Of a stretch of 64,000 nt of DNA, positions 24,050 through 33,519 are shown one piece after another. The notes below the pieces were generated by a model, which was given only the letters and a program-made list of their open reading frames with translations, made no database searches and was not told where the DNA came from. Made by a program: the position numbers and the translations under genes. Source of the DNA: Thermoplasmata archaeon (lineage in GTDB: Archaea; Thermoplasmatota; Thermoplasmata; Methanomassiliicoccales; Methanomethylophilaceae); NCBI GenBank assembly GCA_015063125.1, contig SUTB01000006.1, positions 1 through 64,000 on the forward strand. The letters run 5' to 3'. Numbering within the stretch: the stretch's first letter is position 1; the number at the start of each line of letters is the position of its first letter.

Positions 24050-24958
24050 GTGGCCTTCTGTGATAAATTGAGCCTTTGGCATCTGAGAACGGCAGGTATG
24101 TTCGTTGCGATGACAGGGATACTGGTAGCACTGGGTTCCGTCATCGGCTATGCATTCGACAGGATGTGGACCGGACTTTACATCATGTTGGGGATCTCCA
24201 TATTGGTGAGCTTCGCCTCCTACTTCTTCTCGAAGAGCATGGCGCTGTCGGCCAACAAGGTCCGCATAGTGACGCGCGAGGAGGAGCCCAGGCTATATGG
24301 TATCGTCGAGAGGCTCGCCATGAAGGCCAACCTACCGATGCCTGAGGTAGGGATATCTGAGGTCAACATGCCCAATGCATTCGCTACAGGACGCAATCCG
24401 AAGAATGCGGCTGTAGTGGCTACGAGACCGATCCTCAGTCTGCTCAGCGATGAGGAACTCGAAGGTGTGCTGGCACATGAGCTCTCGCACGTCAAGAACA
24501 GGGATATCCTTGTTATGTCTACAGCCTCGGCGCTCGCATCGATAGTGTCATTCATATCTAGGATGGCGGTGTGGTCCGCGGTGTTGTCCGACAACAGGAA
24601 CCCTTACGGATTGGTCATCGCTATTGTCGCCGATCTCACATTGCCCTTCGCGGCCATGCTAGTGCAGCTCGGCATCTCCAGGAACCGCGAGTTCCTCGCC
24701 GACGAATCCGGCGCGAAACTGACAGGCAAGCCCATGGCATTGGCCAGGGCGCTTCAGGCATTGGAGACCGGATGTTCCTCAAGGACCAACAAGTACGACA
24801 ATCCCTCGGGAGCCAACATGTGGATCACCAACCCCTACGGTAAGAAGAAAGGAATCGGATTGGCAACACTGTTCAGGACCCACCCCTCGACCGAGGAGCG
24901 CGTAGAGAGACTCATGAAGCTTGATGAGAAGCTCAATGGGGTACGCCACTTTTACTGA
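24050..24958 (+). CDS. htpX: M48-family zinc metalloprotease HtpX
   Basis: A 302-residue membrane protease. Two N-terminal transmembrane helices (about 17-37 and 41-60), the zinc motif AHELSHVKNRD, two further membrane segments and the third ligand in FLADESGAKL. HtpX performs membrane-protein quality control. The GTG at 24050 lies only about 15-20 bp from the TATA box CTATATATTA (24031-24040), so the TTG at 24068 may be the true start. The end overlaps the HPS-RraA gene by 7 bp. Confidence 0.9.
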   Translation: MAFCDKLSLWHLRTAGMFVAMTGILVALGSVIGYAFDRMWTGLYIMLGISILVSFASYFFSKSMALSANKVRIVTREEEPRLYGIVERLAMKANLPMPEVGISEVNMPNAFATGRNPKNAAVVATRPILSLLSDEELEGVLAHELSHVKNRDILVMSTASALASIVSFISRMAVWSAVLSDNRNPYGLVIAIVADLTLPFAAMLVQLGISRNREFLADESGAKLTGKPMALARALQALETGCSSRTNKYDNPSGANMWITNPYGKKKGIGLATLFRTHPSTEERVERLMKLDEKLNGVRHFY

Positions 24959-26244
24959 ACGGGTTCCCATTTCGATAATTCGTTGACCTTCGAGAGAGTG
25001 GATCCGCGGTTGATCTCCTCTCTCGTACGGTTCTCCCTCTCGTGGACGTCCAGCGAGCGGTTCGCTACCTCGACGGCCATCTCCTTGGGGACGACTATCA
25101 GACCGGATTCGTCTCCGATTATCCAATCGCCGGTCCTGACCCTCTGACCTCCGACCGTGACCTCGATACCGATTCCCCCGTAACCCTTGGGCTCTCCGGC
25201 GCACGGAGCAACGGTTCTAGAGAATGCGGGGAACTTCAGGTCCCTTATGTCATCTATGTCCCTGATGGCCCCGTCGATGACGATCCCGGCGGCGCCCATG
25301 ACCATCGCCGAACATGTGGCCAGTTCTCCCCATACGGCGACGGGGGCTCCGCCCACGTCCACCACGATGACGTCCCCTTTCTTGACGTGATCGATGGCCT
25401 CGACAGGTTTGGCCCAGTCTCCGTTCGCTGTCTGGACGGTGAGTGCGCGTCCGACCATCCTCTGCTTGTGCTGAAGGGACTGCGGAACGATTCCGATCAT
25501 GACGCCCTGTTTGTGGAATGCATCCGAGATGTTGCATGTGGAAACCTTGGAGAAGGCCTCGAAGAGTTCGTCCTCGGTGTACTTCTTGGAGATCCCGGCA
25601 TCGATCTTCGCTCCGTTGATCGCCTTCTTGACGTTCTCGGCGGCTTCCTTGATGTTACCGGTCTTGATGATCGCACCGCCGACGATGATGTCCGTCGCTC
25701 CGGCCTCGGCATAGAGTCCGGCATTCTCCGCCGTGATGCCTCCCGCCACAGCGACAGGTATGGAGATCGTTTCGACTACCTTCTTGAGCGTGTCGATGGG
25801 AGGTTCCTCACCCTTCATCTGGGTGTCGATGCCCATATGCAGACAGACGTATGCCACGCCGAGCTTCTCCACTTCCTTGGAGCGGGCAACTTTGTCGGGG
25901 ACGTTGATCATGTCGACCATGACCTCTGCGCCGTACTTCCTTCCGGCCATGACCGCTTCCTCGATGGTGGAGTCCTCTGACAGGCCTAGGACAGTGATTA
26001 TGTTCGCGCCCGCCTTGGCCATGATCTCGACCTCGACCCCTCCGACGTCCATGGTCTTTGTGTCGGCGATGATCTTCTTGCCGGGGAACTCCCTGCGGAG
26101 AGTGCGCACGGCCTCTGCACCCTCACTCTTGATCAGCGGGGTTCCCACCTCGACCCAATCCGCTCCGCCGTCCACGGCCTCGTGGGCTATGGCAACGGCT
26201 CTGTTCAGCTGCATAAGGTCCAGTGCGATCTGCAATACGGGCAT
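24952..26244 (-). CDS. Hexulose-6-phosphate synthase fused to an RraA-like domain
   Basis: A 430-residue two-domain protein. Residues 1-~210 are a KGPDC-superfamily hexulose-6-phosphate synthase (LQIALDLMQL, IIADTKTMDVGGVEVEIM, AVAGGITAEN). Residues ~220-430 are an RraA/HMG-aldolase-like domain (VSTCNISDAFHKQG, VWGELATCSAMVMGAAGIVIDGAIRD). In methanogens HPS with its isomerase makes or interconverts ribulose-5-phosphate and formaldehyde for pentose synthesis. The PHI isomerase is not adjacent. This fusion type is known in methanogens. Confidence 0.9.
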   Translation of the reverse strand: MPVLQIALDLMQLNRAVAIAHEAVDGGADWVEVGTPLIKSEGAEAVRTLRREFPGKKIIADTKTMDVGGVEVEIMAKAGANIITVLGLSEDSTIEEAVMAGRKYGAEVMVDMINVPDKVARSKEVEKLGVAYVCLHMGIDTQMKGEEPPIDTLKKVVETISIPVAVAGGITAENAGLYAEAGATDIIVGGAIIKTGNIKEAAENVKKAINGAKIDAGISKKYTEDELFEAFSKVSTCNISDAFHKQGVMIGIVPQSLQHKQRMVGRALTVQTANGDWAKPVEAIDHVKKGDVIVVDVGGAPVAVWGELATCSAMVMGAAGIVIDGAIRDIDDIRDLKFPAFSRTVAPCAGEPKGYGGIGIEVTVGGQRVRTGDWIIGDESGLIVVPKEMAVEVANRSLDVHERENRTREEINRGSTLSKVNELSKWEPVQ

Positions 26245-26375
26245 GTTCCTGCGTTAATCCATGTGCGTATATACCTATTGGGATTGTACGCCTGTCGAAC
26301 CGATCTTTTCACAGATAGCATGAGGCGATATACCATATGGTTAATTACGGTTGACCACATTTCGTTATCAGGTGT

Positions 26376-27842
26376 ATGCGCATGACCAGTCATCAGACCC
26401 TGATGGAAGCTGTTAAGGAAGCGAGCGGAATTTGCAGACAGTGGACGGATCCAGAGAGCGGGAACACAGTCTCTTCTTCGGAATTCTCATCCATGGCGGC
26501 GGAGGTCGATGCTTCAGGCATCCTCTACGGCGGGGAATGTTACGAGGTCTCTTCGGACGGTACGGTATCCGTCATCGTCCAAGGTTCTCAGAGGGTCATA
26601 GCGCAGGCACAGTCAAGTCCGGCCCCTGCCGGCAGCGGATCCACCGATGCCGTCAACAGACCGGTCTTCACTTTCGATTCAGAGGCCTTAAAGGCCAAAA
26701 CGGGAAAGGCTACGGAGGATGCGAAGAACATGGCGCTGGGCGCCATGGCATCCCTGTCGGGATTCGGAAAGGGTCTGAAGGAGAAGGCGGCAGAAGCGAC
26801 ATCCAAGGTTTCCGGATTGGGAATGAAGGACCGTCTGGGCGGTCTCAAAGGGAAAGGGTTCGGTTCGTTCGGTAAATCCTCTTCCAAGCAGTCGACGGAG
26901 AGCACATCCTATTCCGTGCCGGAGGAGATCAGCCAGCCCAGCACCCCCAGTCAGCCTGCATCATCGGTCCCCAGCGGCGGTTTCTCCCTTCCTCAGACCA
27001 TGGACAGGTCATTGGGATCCAACATAGGACCATCGAGCGGAGGATCCGGTACATCTTCGGACAGCGGGGAGGCACCCGCACCCGCTAAGAGCACCGCAGC
27101 GGATCCTGTCGCGGGAAAGTTCAGCAAGCTGATGGATGCGGCAGATGCCGCTTCTACATTCTGCTCATCATGGTACTTCTTCGATGACGAGACCGAGCAT
27201 TTCGATCTTAAGTCGTTGAAGGGAATGGCGGAGATCTCCGACCAGGAGGAGTCCCTAGACTACGACGAATGGTACATCGTCCTCAAAGACGGATCCATCG
27301 GAAGGCAGGAGGAGGGCGGCATGGCCGATTGGCTGTTCGTCCCCTTATCCGGTCAGGACAAGGAGATCCTCGAGGCATTCATGGGCGAGGCCGATGATTC
27401 CCTCATAGGCTACTCCAAGATGCTGGATGACCCGGAGATACTGGATGCGGCCCGTAAAAGGGCCAGCGGGATCTTCGGTAAGAAGAACGACGGTCTGATC
27501 TGGGAGGGAACGGTCATCAACAAGCAGCACGAATCCGAGACTGTCAAGAGAGGATATGACGAGGACACAGGTGAGAGGCTGGAGGATGTCCATAACAGGT
27601 ACACCATCACCGTCGCAAGGTACGACGGTCAGATGTACACCATGGAGGAGGGGGATGACAATCCCAATTACACATGGGTGCATGAGGGCGACCGCGTCAG
27701 GTATCTCCCGATGTTCGATATGCTGGAGAAGTACGACAAGTCGAAGGACTCCAGGATACCTTGTATGGTGTGCAGGAAGATGAACAAGGTCGACCCGGAT
27801 CAACCAAGATGCTTCAGCTGCAAGTTGCCGCTGTTCAAGTGA
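26376..27842 (+). CDS. Low-complexity protein with C-terminal zinc ribbon, unknown
   Basis: A 488-residue protein in three parts: an N-terminal ~90-residue globular segment, a Gly/Ser/Pro/Lys-rich linker (about 95-245, including KGKGFGSFGKSSSKQS), and a C-terminal globular region ending with a zinc-ribbon CMVCRKMNKVDPDQPRCFSC. No transmembrane segments. The layout suggests a tethered cytoplasmic protein; no function is recognised. Upstream 130 bp has a TATA-like stretch. The next gene encodes Sel1 repeats. Confidence 0.7.
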   Translation: MRMTSHQTLMEAVKEASGICRQWTDPESGNTVSSSEFSSMAAEVDASGILYGGECYEVSSDGTVSVIVQGSQRVIAQAQSSPAPAGSGSTDAVNRPVFTFDSEALKAKTGKATEDAKNMALGAMASLSGFGKGLKEKAAEATSKVSGLGMKDRLGGLKGKGFGSFGKSSSKQSTESTSYSVPEEISQPSTPSQPASSVPSGGFSLPQTMDRSLGSNIGPSSGGSGTSSDSGEAPAPAKSTAADPVAGKFSKLMDAADAASTFCSSWYFFDDETEHFDLKSLKGMAEISDQEESLDYDEWYIVLKDGSIGRQEEGGMADWLFVPLSGQDKEILEAFMGEADDSLIGYSKMLDDPEILDAARKRASGIFGKKNDGLIWEGTVINKQHESETVKRGYDEDTGERLEDVHNRYTITVARYDGQMYTMEEGDDNPNYTWVHEGDRVRYLPMFDMLEKYDKSKDSRIPCMVCRKMNKVDPDQPRCFSCKLPLFK

Positions 27843-27925
27843 TCTGACCTTCAGGTAGGAATATCTGGCCGCCAGATGCTAGATTTTGGCATACATTCAT
27901 TAAAAGGAACATCCATTATTCCCGC

Positions 27926-28801
27926 ATGGCAGACAAATTCGATCAATTAGTCATCAAGGCAACCGATGGCGATGCTGAGGCCATGTGCGAACTGGCCAAT
28001 ATCTACTATGACGTTTTCGACGAGCATTTCGATCCGGCAGTGGCCGCAAAGTGGTATCTCAAGTCTGCCGAGGCAGGTGTCGCCGAGTCTCAGTTCTGCA
28101 TCGCGAGGCTGTACTCCTGGGGAGACGGCGTCGAGGTCAACGTGGACGAGGCACTCAAGTGGTACAAGGCAGCCGTCAAACAGGGCCACACCGATGCGAT
28201 GTGCGACCTGGCAAGCATGTACCTCTTCGACCCCGAGGTCAGGAAGTCCAAGAAGAAGGCGATCAAGCTCTACGAGGAAGCAGCGGCTCTCGGTAACCCC
28301 AATGCACAGTACTTCCTCGGTCTGCTCTATCTCGACGGGGACTACGTCGAGCAGTCCTACGAGCAGGCGAAGATGTGGTTCGAGAAGGCGGCGGAGAAGA
28401 ACAACCCCTACGCCCAGTTCGATCTCGGAGAGATGTACTTCCTCGGAATCGGCGTCAAGAAATCCAAGAAGACAGCTTTCAAGTGGTACCTCAAATCTGC
28501 AGAGAACGACCATGCGCTGGGACAGTACGCCATCGCCACCATGTACCTCGAGGGCAAGGGCACAAAGCAGTCCTACAAGGATGCGTTCAAATGGATGAAG
28601 GAGGCCGCGGAGCAGGGAGTCACCAGCGCCATGTACGATCTCTCGCTCATGTACCACTACGGGACCGGTGTCAAGAAATCCAACAAGGAGGCCCTCAAGT
28701 GGATGAGGATCGTCGCCGACGATCTCTTCGAGGAATCCGAGATGATGTATGACGACTACTTCGAGGAAGAGGAAGCCGTCCCTGAAGAGAAAGAGGAGTG
28801 A
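27926..28801 (+). CDS. Sel1-repeat (TPR-like) protein
   Basis: A 291-residue protein built of about seven Sel1 repeats of ~36 residues, each with the W-Y/F-x-x-A-A/x-x-G pattern (for example AAKWYLKSAEAGVAESQ and AFKWMKEAAEQGVTSAM), ending in an acidic tail (DYFEEEEAVPEEKEE). Sel1 repeats form a superhelical protein-binding scaffold. There is no signal peptide, so it acts in the cytoplasm. Partners are unknown. Confidence 0.88.
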   Translation: MADKFDQLVIKATDGDAEAMCELANIYYDVFDEHFDPAVAAKWYLKSAEAGVAESQFCIARLYSWGDGVEVNVDEALKWYKAAVKQGHTDAMCDLASMYLFDPEVRKSKKKAIKLYEEAAALGNPNAQYFLGLLYLDGDYVEQSYEQAKMWFEKAAEKNNPYAQFDLGEMYFLGIGVKKSKKTAFKWYLKSAENDHALGQYAIATMYLEGKGTKQSYKDAFKWMKEAAEQGVTSAMYDLSLMYHYGTGVKKSNKEALKWMRIVADDLFEESEMMYDDYFEEEEAVPEEKEE

Positions 28802-28817
28802 TCCTCTAAACTAATTA

Positions 28818-28835
28818 CGCGGACGTATGTCCGCG
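28818..28835. terminator. Shared terminator between the Sel1 gene and abiEii
   Basis: CGCGGAC-GTAT-GTCCGCG hairpin between two converging genes; the plus side is followed by ATTATTTTTCCC, so it can serve as a terminator for the Sel1 gene. Confidence 0.55.
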
Positions 28836-28836
28836 A

Positions 28837-29703
28837 TTATTTTTCCCTTAGTTCTGACGTCAGTTGTATGAACATTTCCGGACACCAGATCTCAGTTGAT
28901 TTCAACGCTTCTGGATTCAGGAACGGGACAACATCCTGTTTGGCAGTGTCGTAATCTATTTCGCGGAATCTATCGTTGAGCATGGCCACGATATCCCTAT
29001 GCGACAATCCGTTGCCCACGTCGATATCAGACATTGACAGTTTGTTGTTGAGGAACTCAATGTTATACGGAGTTTTCCGATCCAGATAGAAGAGGTAATC
29101 GTACAGATCACGGCCTTTGAATCTGTTCGACCAAGGGCGGCATAAGATGGCATGAAGTTTACCAGAGAACATCGTCGGCATGTCGCAAGCCGTCATCCTA
29201 TAACCGTATGGGGATGTCCTGAATACGTTCTCTGAACGTGCTCCCTTCGCGGGGCTTATATCTATCTCCAATTTGATTTTGGTAAGCTGTGTTCCGTAGA
29301 TGTCCTTAAAATATGGTTTGTCGGAGAAGAATTTCAGATACAGATTTCTGGTGCTGGACTTCAACACTCCTTCCTTTATGTTCGATTCCGTTTTCTTAGT
29401 CGTAGGTTCCACAGATATGTCCAGGCCATAGACGTTCATCTGTCTCTCGATCTCAGGTATGTATGTCTCGATGGAGAACTCCGGATCAGCTGTTTTCAGT
29501 ATGAAATCCAGGTCCTCCGAGAATCTGTCCAGACCGCGGAGTATCCTAAGGGCAGTACCTCCCATGAACGATGCGCGGTTGAAGAAATCTGTCTTGGAGA
29601 GACTGTACAAGGTAAGTTCCTGTAGAACCTCTCTGATGGCATGATCGCGTTCAGTTTCGGTACTGGTTTCATATCTGGAGATCATCTTCTCTAAGATATT
29701 CAT
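28837..29703 (-). CDS. abiEii: AbiEii/AbiGii-family nucleotidyltransferase toxin
   Basis: A 288-residue MNT-fold protein. The hallmark region is FMGGTALRILRGLDRFSEDLDF (residues about 47-67), with the GG-T plus DLD metal-binding Asp pair. A later KLHAILCRPW and the KGRDLYDYL segment match the family. AbiEii toxins transfer nucleotides to RNA targets (in characterised cases tRNA acceptor ends) and are neutralised by the upstream AbiEi. Base composition is more AT-rich than neighbours, suggesting transfer. Confidence 0.88.
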   Translation of the reverse strand: MNILEKMISRYETSTETERDHAIREVLQELTLYSLSKTDFFNRASFMGGTALRILRGLDRFSEDLDFILKTADPEFSIETYIPEIERQMNVYGLDISVEPTTKKTESNIKEGVLKSSTRNLYLKFFSDKPYFKDIYGTQLTKIKLEIDISPAKGARSENVFRTSPYGYRMTACDMPTMFSGKLHAILCRPWSNRFKGRDLYDYLFYLDRKTPYNIEFLNNKLSMSDIDVGNGLSHRDIVAMLNDRFREIDYDTAKQDVVPFLNPEALKSTEIWCPEMFIQLTSELREK

Positions 29704-29704
29704 A

Positions 29705-30289
29705 TTACATCCTCCTGACGAATCTGGAGAAAAGCGAGACGTTCTTAGACTGGTATAGTTCAGACAGGGATTCTATTGTGTCGATATTTAGGTCGTTAAG
29801 GTCTTCTTCATAGATCCGTAGATCTTCTGAAATAACAATATCCATGTTCTTTAGCGAGCCTATTGGCGAGAGTGCATACATTTTGTCGCACATCGCTTTT
29901 TCCGGACTGGCCATCAGATAAGTGTATCCGTTTTTTGTGTGTATATTCACTTCTTCCGCGAAAGCATCCTTCGGGACATCATTGTACGTGTACACGCCGA
30001 AAGGGGTCTTGTACATCTTGGACCTGTTCTTTCCGAATGTAGCTGAAGTGAACGTATAGACCCTTTCGGGTATGAGGCCGTGATAGTTCAGTGCGTAATC
30101 GAAGGACAGGTATGAAGGGTTATAGATGGCACTCGCCAGAAGGTATCCTTCGGTCTTCGGATCGGTCTCGTACAATCCCCTGATGATCGGTGTGTACTTG
30201 CCTTCCTTGACCATCCTAGCGATCCTGCATTTCGGGTTAGAGTATTCATCGCTGAGCTGATCGATGAGCATGGAGGTTGTAACTATCAC
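29705..30289 (-). CDS. abiEi: AbiEi-family antitoxin/transcriptional regulator
   Basis: A 194-residue protein with an N-terminal winged-helix region (residues ~1-45, ending RMVKEGKYTPIIRGLYET) and an AbiEi-like C-terminal domain (YLSFDYALNYHGLIPERV, TYLMASPEKAMCDKMY). AbiEi antitoxins also repress their own promoter by binding inverted repeats. The start is GTG at 30289 with GGAG 6 nt upstream; an in-frame ATG is at 30271. The stop overlaps the abiEii leader (TAATATG). AT-rich like its partner. Confidence 0.85.
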   Translation of the reverse strand: MIVTTSMLIDQLSDEYSNPKCRIARMVKEGKYTPIIRGLYETDPKTEGYLLASAIYNPSYLSFDYALNYHGLIPERVYTFTSATFGKNRSKMYKTPFGVYTYNDVPKDAFAEEVNIHTKNGYTYLMASPEKAMCDKMYALSPIGSLKNMDIVISEDLRIYEEDLNDLNIDTIESLSELYQSKNVSLFSRFVRRM

Positions 30290-30297
30290 GATTATCT

Positions 30298-30328
30298 CCA
30301 GTAAGTATTGAAATATAATACTTTCTGG
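30298..30328. promoter_or_regulatory. abiE operator-like inverted repeat
   Basis: CCAG-T-AAGTATT-GAAATAT-AATACTT-T-CTGG: a 31-bp repeat with 12-bp arms and one mismatch pair, covering the predicted abiEi promoter (AGTATTATATTT on the minus strand). Autorepression by AbiEi through such repeats is known in characterised AbiE systems. Confidence 0.65.
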
Positions 30329-30334
30329 AGGATT

Positions 30335-30910
30335 TCAGTAGTCGTGTTCCTCTATGATCCTGAGGAAGTTCTTGAAAATGTCTACGCCGTGCTCGGTATT
30401 CTCGACCTCTGGGTGGAACTGGACTCCCCAGATGGGCCTGTCCTTGCAGCGGACAGCTTCGTGAGGACACGCTTCCGAATGGGCGATGACCTCAAATCCC
30501 TCGGGAACGACCTTGACCTCGTCGTTGTGGGATGCCCACACGGTGAACTCGTCGGGGAGATCTTTGAACAGGTCGTCGTGGTTGGTGACCTTCAGCGGAA
30601 CGGCTCCGAATTCGGGGGTGGAACCGGCCCCTAAGGTCCCTCCGAAATGCTCGCAGAGGAACTGCATCCCTGCGCATACTCCCAGGATAGGGAACTCAGC
30701 TTTGTCCAGATACTCTCCGTTGTTTCCCATTGCCGCTCCTTCGGTAGCGACATTGGGCGCTCCTCCGGAGAGGACCAGTCCGTCTACGTCCTTGATCTCG
30801 TCGAACGGGGTCGTGTTGGGCACGATCTTGGTGTCGACCTTGAGGTATCTCAGGACGCGCCATTCGCGGTGCGTCCACTGGCTTCCGTTGTCTATGACGT
30901 AGACTTTCAT
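30335..30910 (-). CDS. guaAA: GMP synthase glutaminase subunit A
   Basis: A 191-residue class I glutamine amidotransferase. Catalytic Cys is in ILGVCAGMQFL (C79) and the His-Glu pair in GVQFHPEVE. In archaea GMP synthase is split: this subunit makes ammonia for the synthetase subunit encoded at 31889-32836. The two are separated here by an ADH synthase gene. It starts MKVYVIDNGS, the family N-terminus. Confidence 0.93.
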   Translation of the reverse strand: MKVYVIDNGSQWTHREWRVLRYLKVDTKIVPNTTPFDEIKDVDGLVLSGGAPNVATEGAAMGNNGEYLDKAEFPILGVCAGMQFLCEHFGGTLGAGSTPEFGAVPLKVTNHDDLFKDLPDEFTVWASHNDEVKVVPEGFEVIAHSEACPHEAVRCKDRPIWGVQFHPEVENTEHGVDIFKNFLRIIEEHDY

Positions 30911-30967
30911 TGCGCACGCAATCTTGCAGATTGGATAAAAAACGAACGGTCAGGCGATCTGATCATC

Positions 30968-31762
30968 TTATGATTGAAGGTGCTTCTGGGCTTCCTCCAC
31001 CGTAGCTCCATGCAAGACTATCTCCGATACCGCGCTCATCATTCCGCGGACGTTCTTGTGCTGGAAGATGTTCCTTCCCATAGATACGCCGTGTCCTCCC
31101 GCCTCAAGCGAGTCATGGACCATGTTCAGCACGTCCAAATCGGAATCCATCTTCGGCCCTCCGGCTATGACGACAGGGACCATTGTACCCTTCACGACCT
31201 CTCTGAAGGAATCGATGTCTCCGGTGTAGCTGCACTTGACGATGTCTGCGCCCAGTTCCGTCGCCACCCTTGCGGCGTGAGCGATGGCCTGCGGGTCGAA
31301 GGAGTCCTTGATCTTGGGTCCGCGGGGGTAGGCCATGGCGATGAGGGGCATTCCCCATTGACGGCATTGCCTGGAGACCATTCCCATATCGGACAGCATC
31401 TGGGGTTCGCACTCGGCACCGACGTTGATGTGCATCGAGACCGCATCTGCTCCCATGGACAGGGCTTCCTCGACGGTTGCGACAAGGACCTTGTTGTTGG
31501 AGTTCACTCCTATGTCGGTGGACGCCGAGAGATGCAGGATGAGACCGACATCGTGTCCTGAGGTCCTATGACCCAGAGGTACGATTCCCTTGTGCATCAG
31601 GACCGCGGTTGCACCGCCTTCTACGACGTCGTCGACCGTGCTCTTCATGTCCGTGAGGCCTGAGATCGGACCAACGCTAATCCCGTGGTCCATAGGTACT
31701 ATTACAGCGTTCCCGCTCTGTCTGTCCATTATCCTTTCGATCCTGATGTTCTTGCCGTACAT
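30968..31762 (-). CDS. aroA': 2-amino-3,7-dideoxy-D-threo-hept-6-ulosonate synthase (ADH synthase)
   Basis: A 264-residue class I aldolase of the archaeal DeoC/FbaB-like family. [23 protein letters not shown], and the Schiff-base region [12 protein letters not shown] match MJ0400-type ADH synthase, which with DKFP and aspartate semialdehyde begins the archaeal route to dehydroquinate and aromatic amino acids. A class I FBP aldolase is the alternative. ATG at 31762 gives the family start. An in-frame GTG at 31789 would start within a palindrome and is disfavoured. Confidence 0.85.
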   Translation of the reverse strand: MYGKNIRIERIMDRQSGNAVIVPMDHGISVGPISGLTDMKSTVDDVVEGGATAVLMHKGIVPLGHRTSGHDVGLILHLSASTDIGVNSNNKVLVATVEEALSMGADAVSMHINVGAECEPQMLSDMGMVSRQCRQWGMPLIAMAYPRGPKIKDSFDPQAIAHAARVATELGADIVKCSYTGDIDSFREVVKGTMVPVVIAGGPKMDSDLDVLNMVHDSLEAGGHGVSMGRNIFQHKNVRGMMSAVSEIVLHGATVEEAQKHLQS

Positions 31763-31772
31763 CTCTGTCACC

Positions 31773-31789
31773 GTGCTAAGTGTTAGCAC
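31773..31789. promoter_or_regulatory. Palindromic operator-like element before aroA'
   Basis: GTGCTAA-GTG-TTAGCAC, perfect 7-bp arms, lying about at the predicted transcript start (AT-rich TATA region near 31810) and just before the ribosome-binding site. Confidence 0.5.
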
Positions 31790-31888
31790 GCCACACTATA
31801 GAGGCGATATATTTAATCATTTTGACAATTTTTGATAAGAATTAATCAAAAACAGTCGATACCGGGAGATCCCGGTACCGGTTAGGTT

Positions 31889-32836
31889 TCACTCCCACTC
31901 TATGGTCGCGGGAGGCTTGTTGGTGATGTCGTAAACAACGCGGTTCACGGATTGCTTCATGGTGTTAGTGATGCGCTGCGACATCGCGTCCAGGACATCA
32001 AGGGGTATCTTGGAGTATGTGGCGGTCATACCGTCGATCGAAGCGACGGCGCGGATGGCGATGGTCCTTCCGTATGCCCTCCTGTCTCCCTGAACTCCGA
32101 CGGATTTCGACGGTAGGAGGACAGCGAAGTACTGCCAGGGAAGCTCCATCTTGCCGGCATCGGCGGCCTTCCTGATCTCATCCTCGACGATGTAGCATGC
32201 TTCGCGTACGACCTCGATGTTCTCTGGGGTGACTTCGTCCAGGCATCTGACAGCAAGTGCGGGTCCGGGGAAGGGCTGCCTCTCCGAGGCAGCGACATTG
32301 AGCATCCTGGCCAGATCCCTGACCTCATCTTTGTAGAGGTCTCTCAGCGGCTCGTAAAGGGACATCCCCATCTCTTTGGGGAGCCCTCCCACGTTGTGGT
32401 GCGATTTGATGGTGTCACGGACGCCGTCCCCGGATTCGATCCAGTCGGGTGCGATGGTTCCCTGGATGAGGAACTCTGCGCCGTACTCTTTCGCTCTCCT
32501 CTCGAAGACGCGGATGAACTTCTCTCCGATGATCTTCCTCTTTTTCTCGGGCTCGGTGACTCCTTTGAGTGCTTCGAAGAACTCATCGGCGGCATCCTCG
32601 ATGATGTAGTTGAAGCCCATGGATTTGAACATGGCCTCGACCTCCTCGGTCTCGCCCTTCCTCATCAGTCCGTTGTCCACATAGACTGCGAGGAGCCTCT
32701 CTCCGATGGCCTTGTGCACCAATGCTGCCGCCACCATGGAGTCCACTCCTCCAGAGCAGGCGATGATGGCCTTGCCGGTGATCTTGGCCTTGGTGTCCTC
32801 TATGGTATCGTTGATGAAATCCTCAGCACCCAGCAT
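31889..32836 (-). CDS. guaAB: GMP synthase PP-ATPase subunit B
   Basis: A 315-residue ATP-pyrophosphatase. PP-loop [15 protein letters not shown], then [11 protein letters not shown], and the C-terminal dimerisation domain with the family ending [10 protein letters not shown]. It adenylates XMP and transfers ammonia made by the GuaAA subunit. It overlaps purE by 14 bp; purE is upstream in the same transcript, so purine biosynthesis genes are co-transcribed. Confidence 0.95.
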   Translation of the reverse strand: MLGAEDFINDTIEDTKAKITGKAIIACSGGVDSMVAAALVHKAIGERLLAVYVDNGLMRKGETEEVEAMFKSMGFNYIIEDAADEFFEALKGVTEPEKKRKIIGEKFIRVFERRAKEYGAEFLIQGTIAPDWIESGDGVRDTIKSHHNVGGLPKEMGMSLYEPLRDLYKDEVRDLARMLNVAASERQPFPGPALAVRCLDEVTPENIEVVREACYIVEDEIRKAADAGKMELPWQYFAVLLPSKSVGVQGDRRAYGRTIAIRAVASIDGMTATYSKIPLDVLDAMSQRITNTMKQSVNRVVYDITNKPPATIEWE

Positions 32837-33302
32837 CTTCCTGCACCTTCTGCGAATCCGCGATGACCTTGTCCGCCTGCTCCTTCCTGTAGTCTGCGAG
32901 CTTCTGCTTGAGGGATCCGTCGGAGACTGACAGGATCTCGACTGCCAGGACGGCAGCGTTGTCCCCGCGGTCCAATCCGACTGCGGCCACCGGGATTCCC
33001 GGGGGCATCTGGACTACCGACAGGAGTGCGTCGTAGCTCAGGGTGCCGCTTACGGGCACTCCGATGACGGGTTTGGTCGTGAACGATGCTATGACTCCGG
33101 GAAGAGCGGCCGAAAGTCCTGCGATGGCGATGAAAACGTCGGCACCGCTCTTGGTGACGAGTTCCTCGACCCTGTGGGGGGTCCTGTGGGCGGATGCTAC
33201 GTTGATCTCGTATCCTACGCCGAACTTCTTCAGGATGTTGATCGCTTTCTCGGCGACCGGCAGGTCGCTTTTGCTTCCCATGATGATGGAGACTGTGGAC
33301 AT
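32823..33302 (-). CDS. purE: N5-carboxyaminoimidazole ribonucleotide mutase / AIR carboxylase PurE
   Basis: A 159-residue Pur[13 protein letters not shown] and [12 protein letters not shown] form the substrate-binding loop, and [23 protein letters not shown] continues the conserved core. It makes CAIR in de novo purine synthesis. It starts the purE-guaAB operon. Class I versus class II cannot be settled from motifs alone. Confidence 0.93.
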   Translation of the reverse strand: MSTVSIIMGSKSDLPVAEKAINILKKFGVGYEINVASAHRTPHRVEELVTKSGADVFIAIAGLSAALPGVIASFTTKPVIGVPVSGTLSYDALLSVVQMPPGIPVAAVGLDRGDNAAVLAVEILSVSDGSLKQKLADYRKEQADKVIADSQKVQEDAGC

Positions 33303-33467
33303 TATTTGTCTAAATCAGATAATCCGATAAAAAGAATAGTGAAACGGCGGGCACGGGTCCCTACGCCGGCCTGACATATTTTCAATTTTGATGGAAGCGA
33401 GCTTAAGTTGTCGTTCCGTATCAGTACAGGACTTATGGCTTCCGTTTCGGTCTATGATTTTGTTGTC

Positions 33468-33485
33468 CCGATAAGAACGTATCGG
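33468..33485. promoter_or_regulatory. Inverted repeat upstream of the deaminase gene
   Basis: CCGATA-AGAACG-TATCGG, ending about 35 bp before the start codon. Possible operator or leader hairpin. Confidence 0.35.
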
Positions 33486-33519
33486 CAATATCATAACCCT
33501 CCATTGCGTTCCATGGACC

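Noticed and set aside
30968-31762. Class I fructose-bisphosphate aldolase instead of ADH synthase
   Set aside because: The [10 protein letters not shown] and [12 protein letters not shown] motifs resemble MJ0400 more closely, but activity is not proven.
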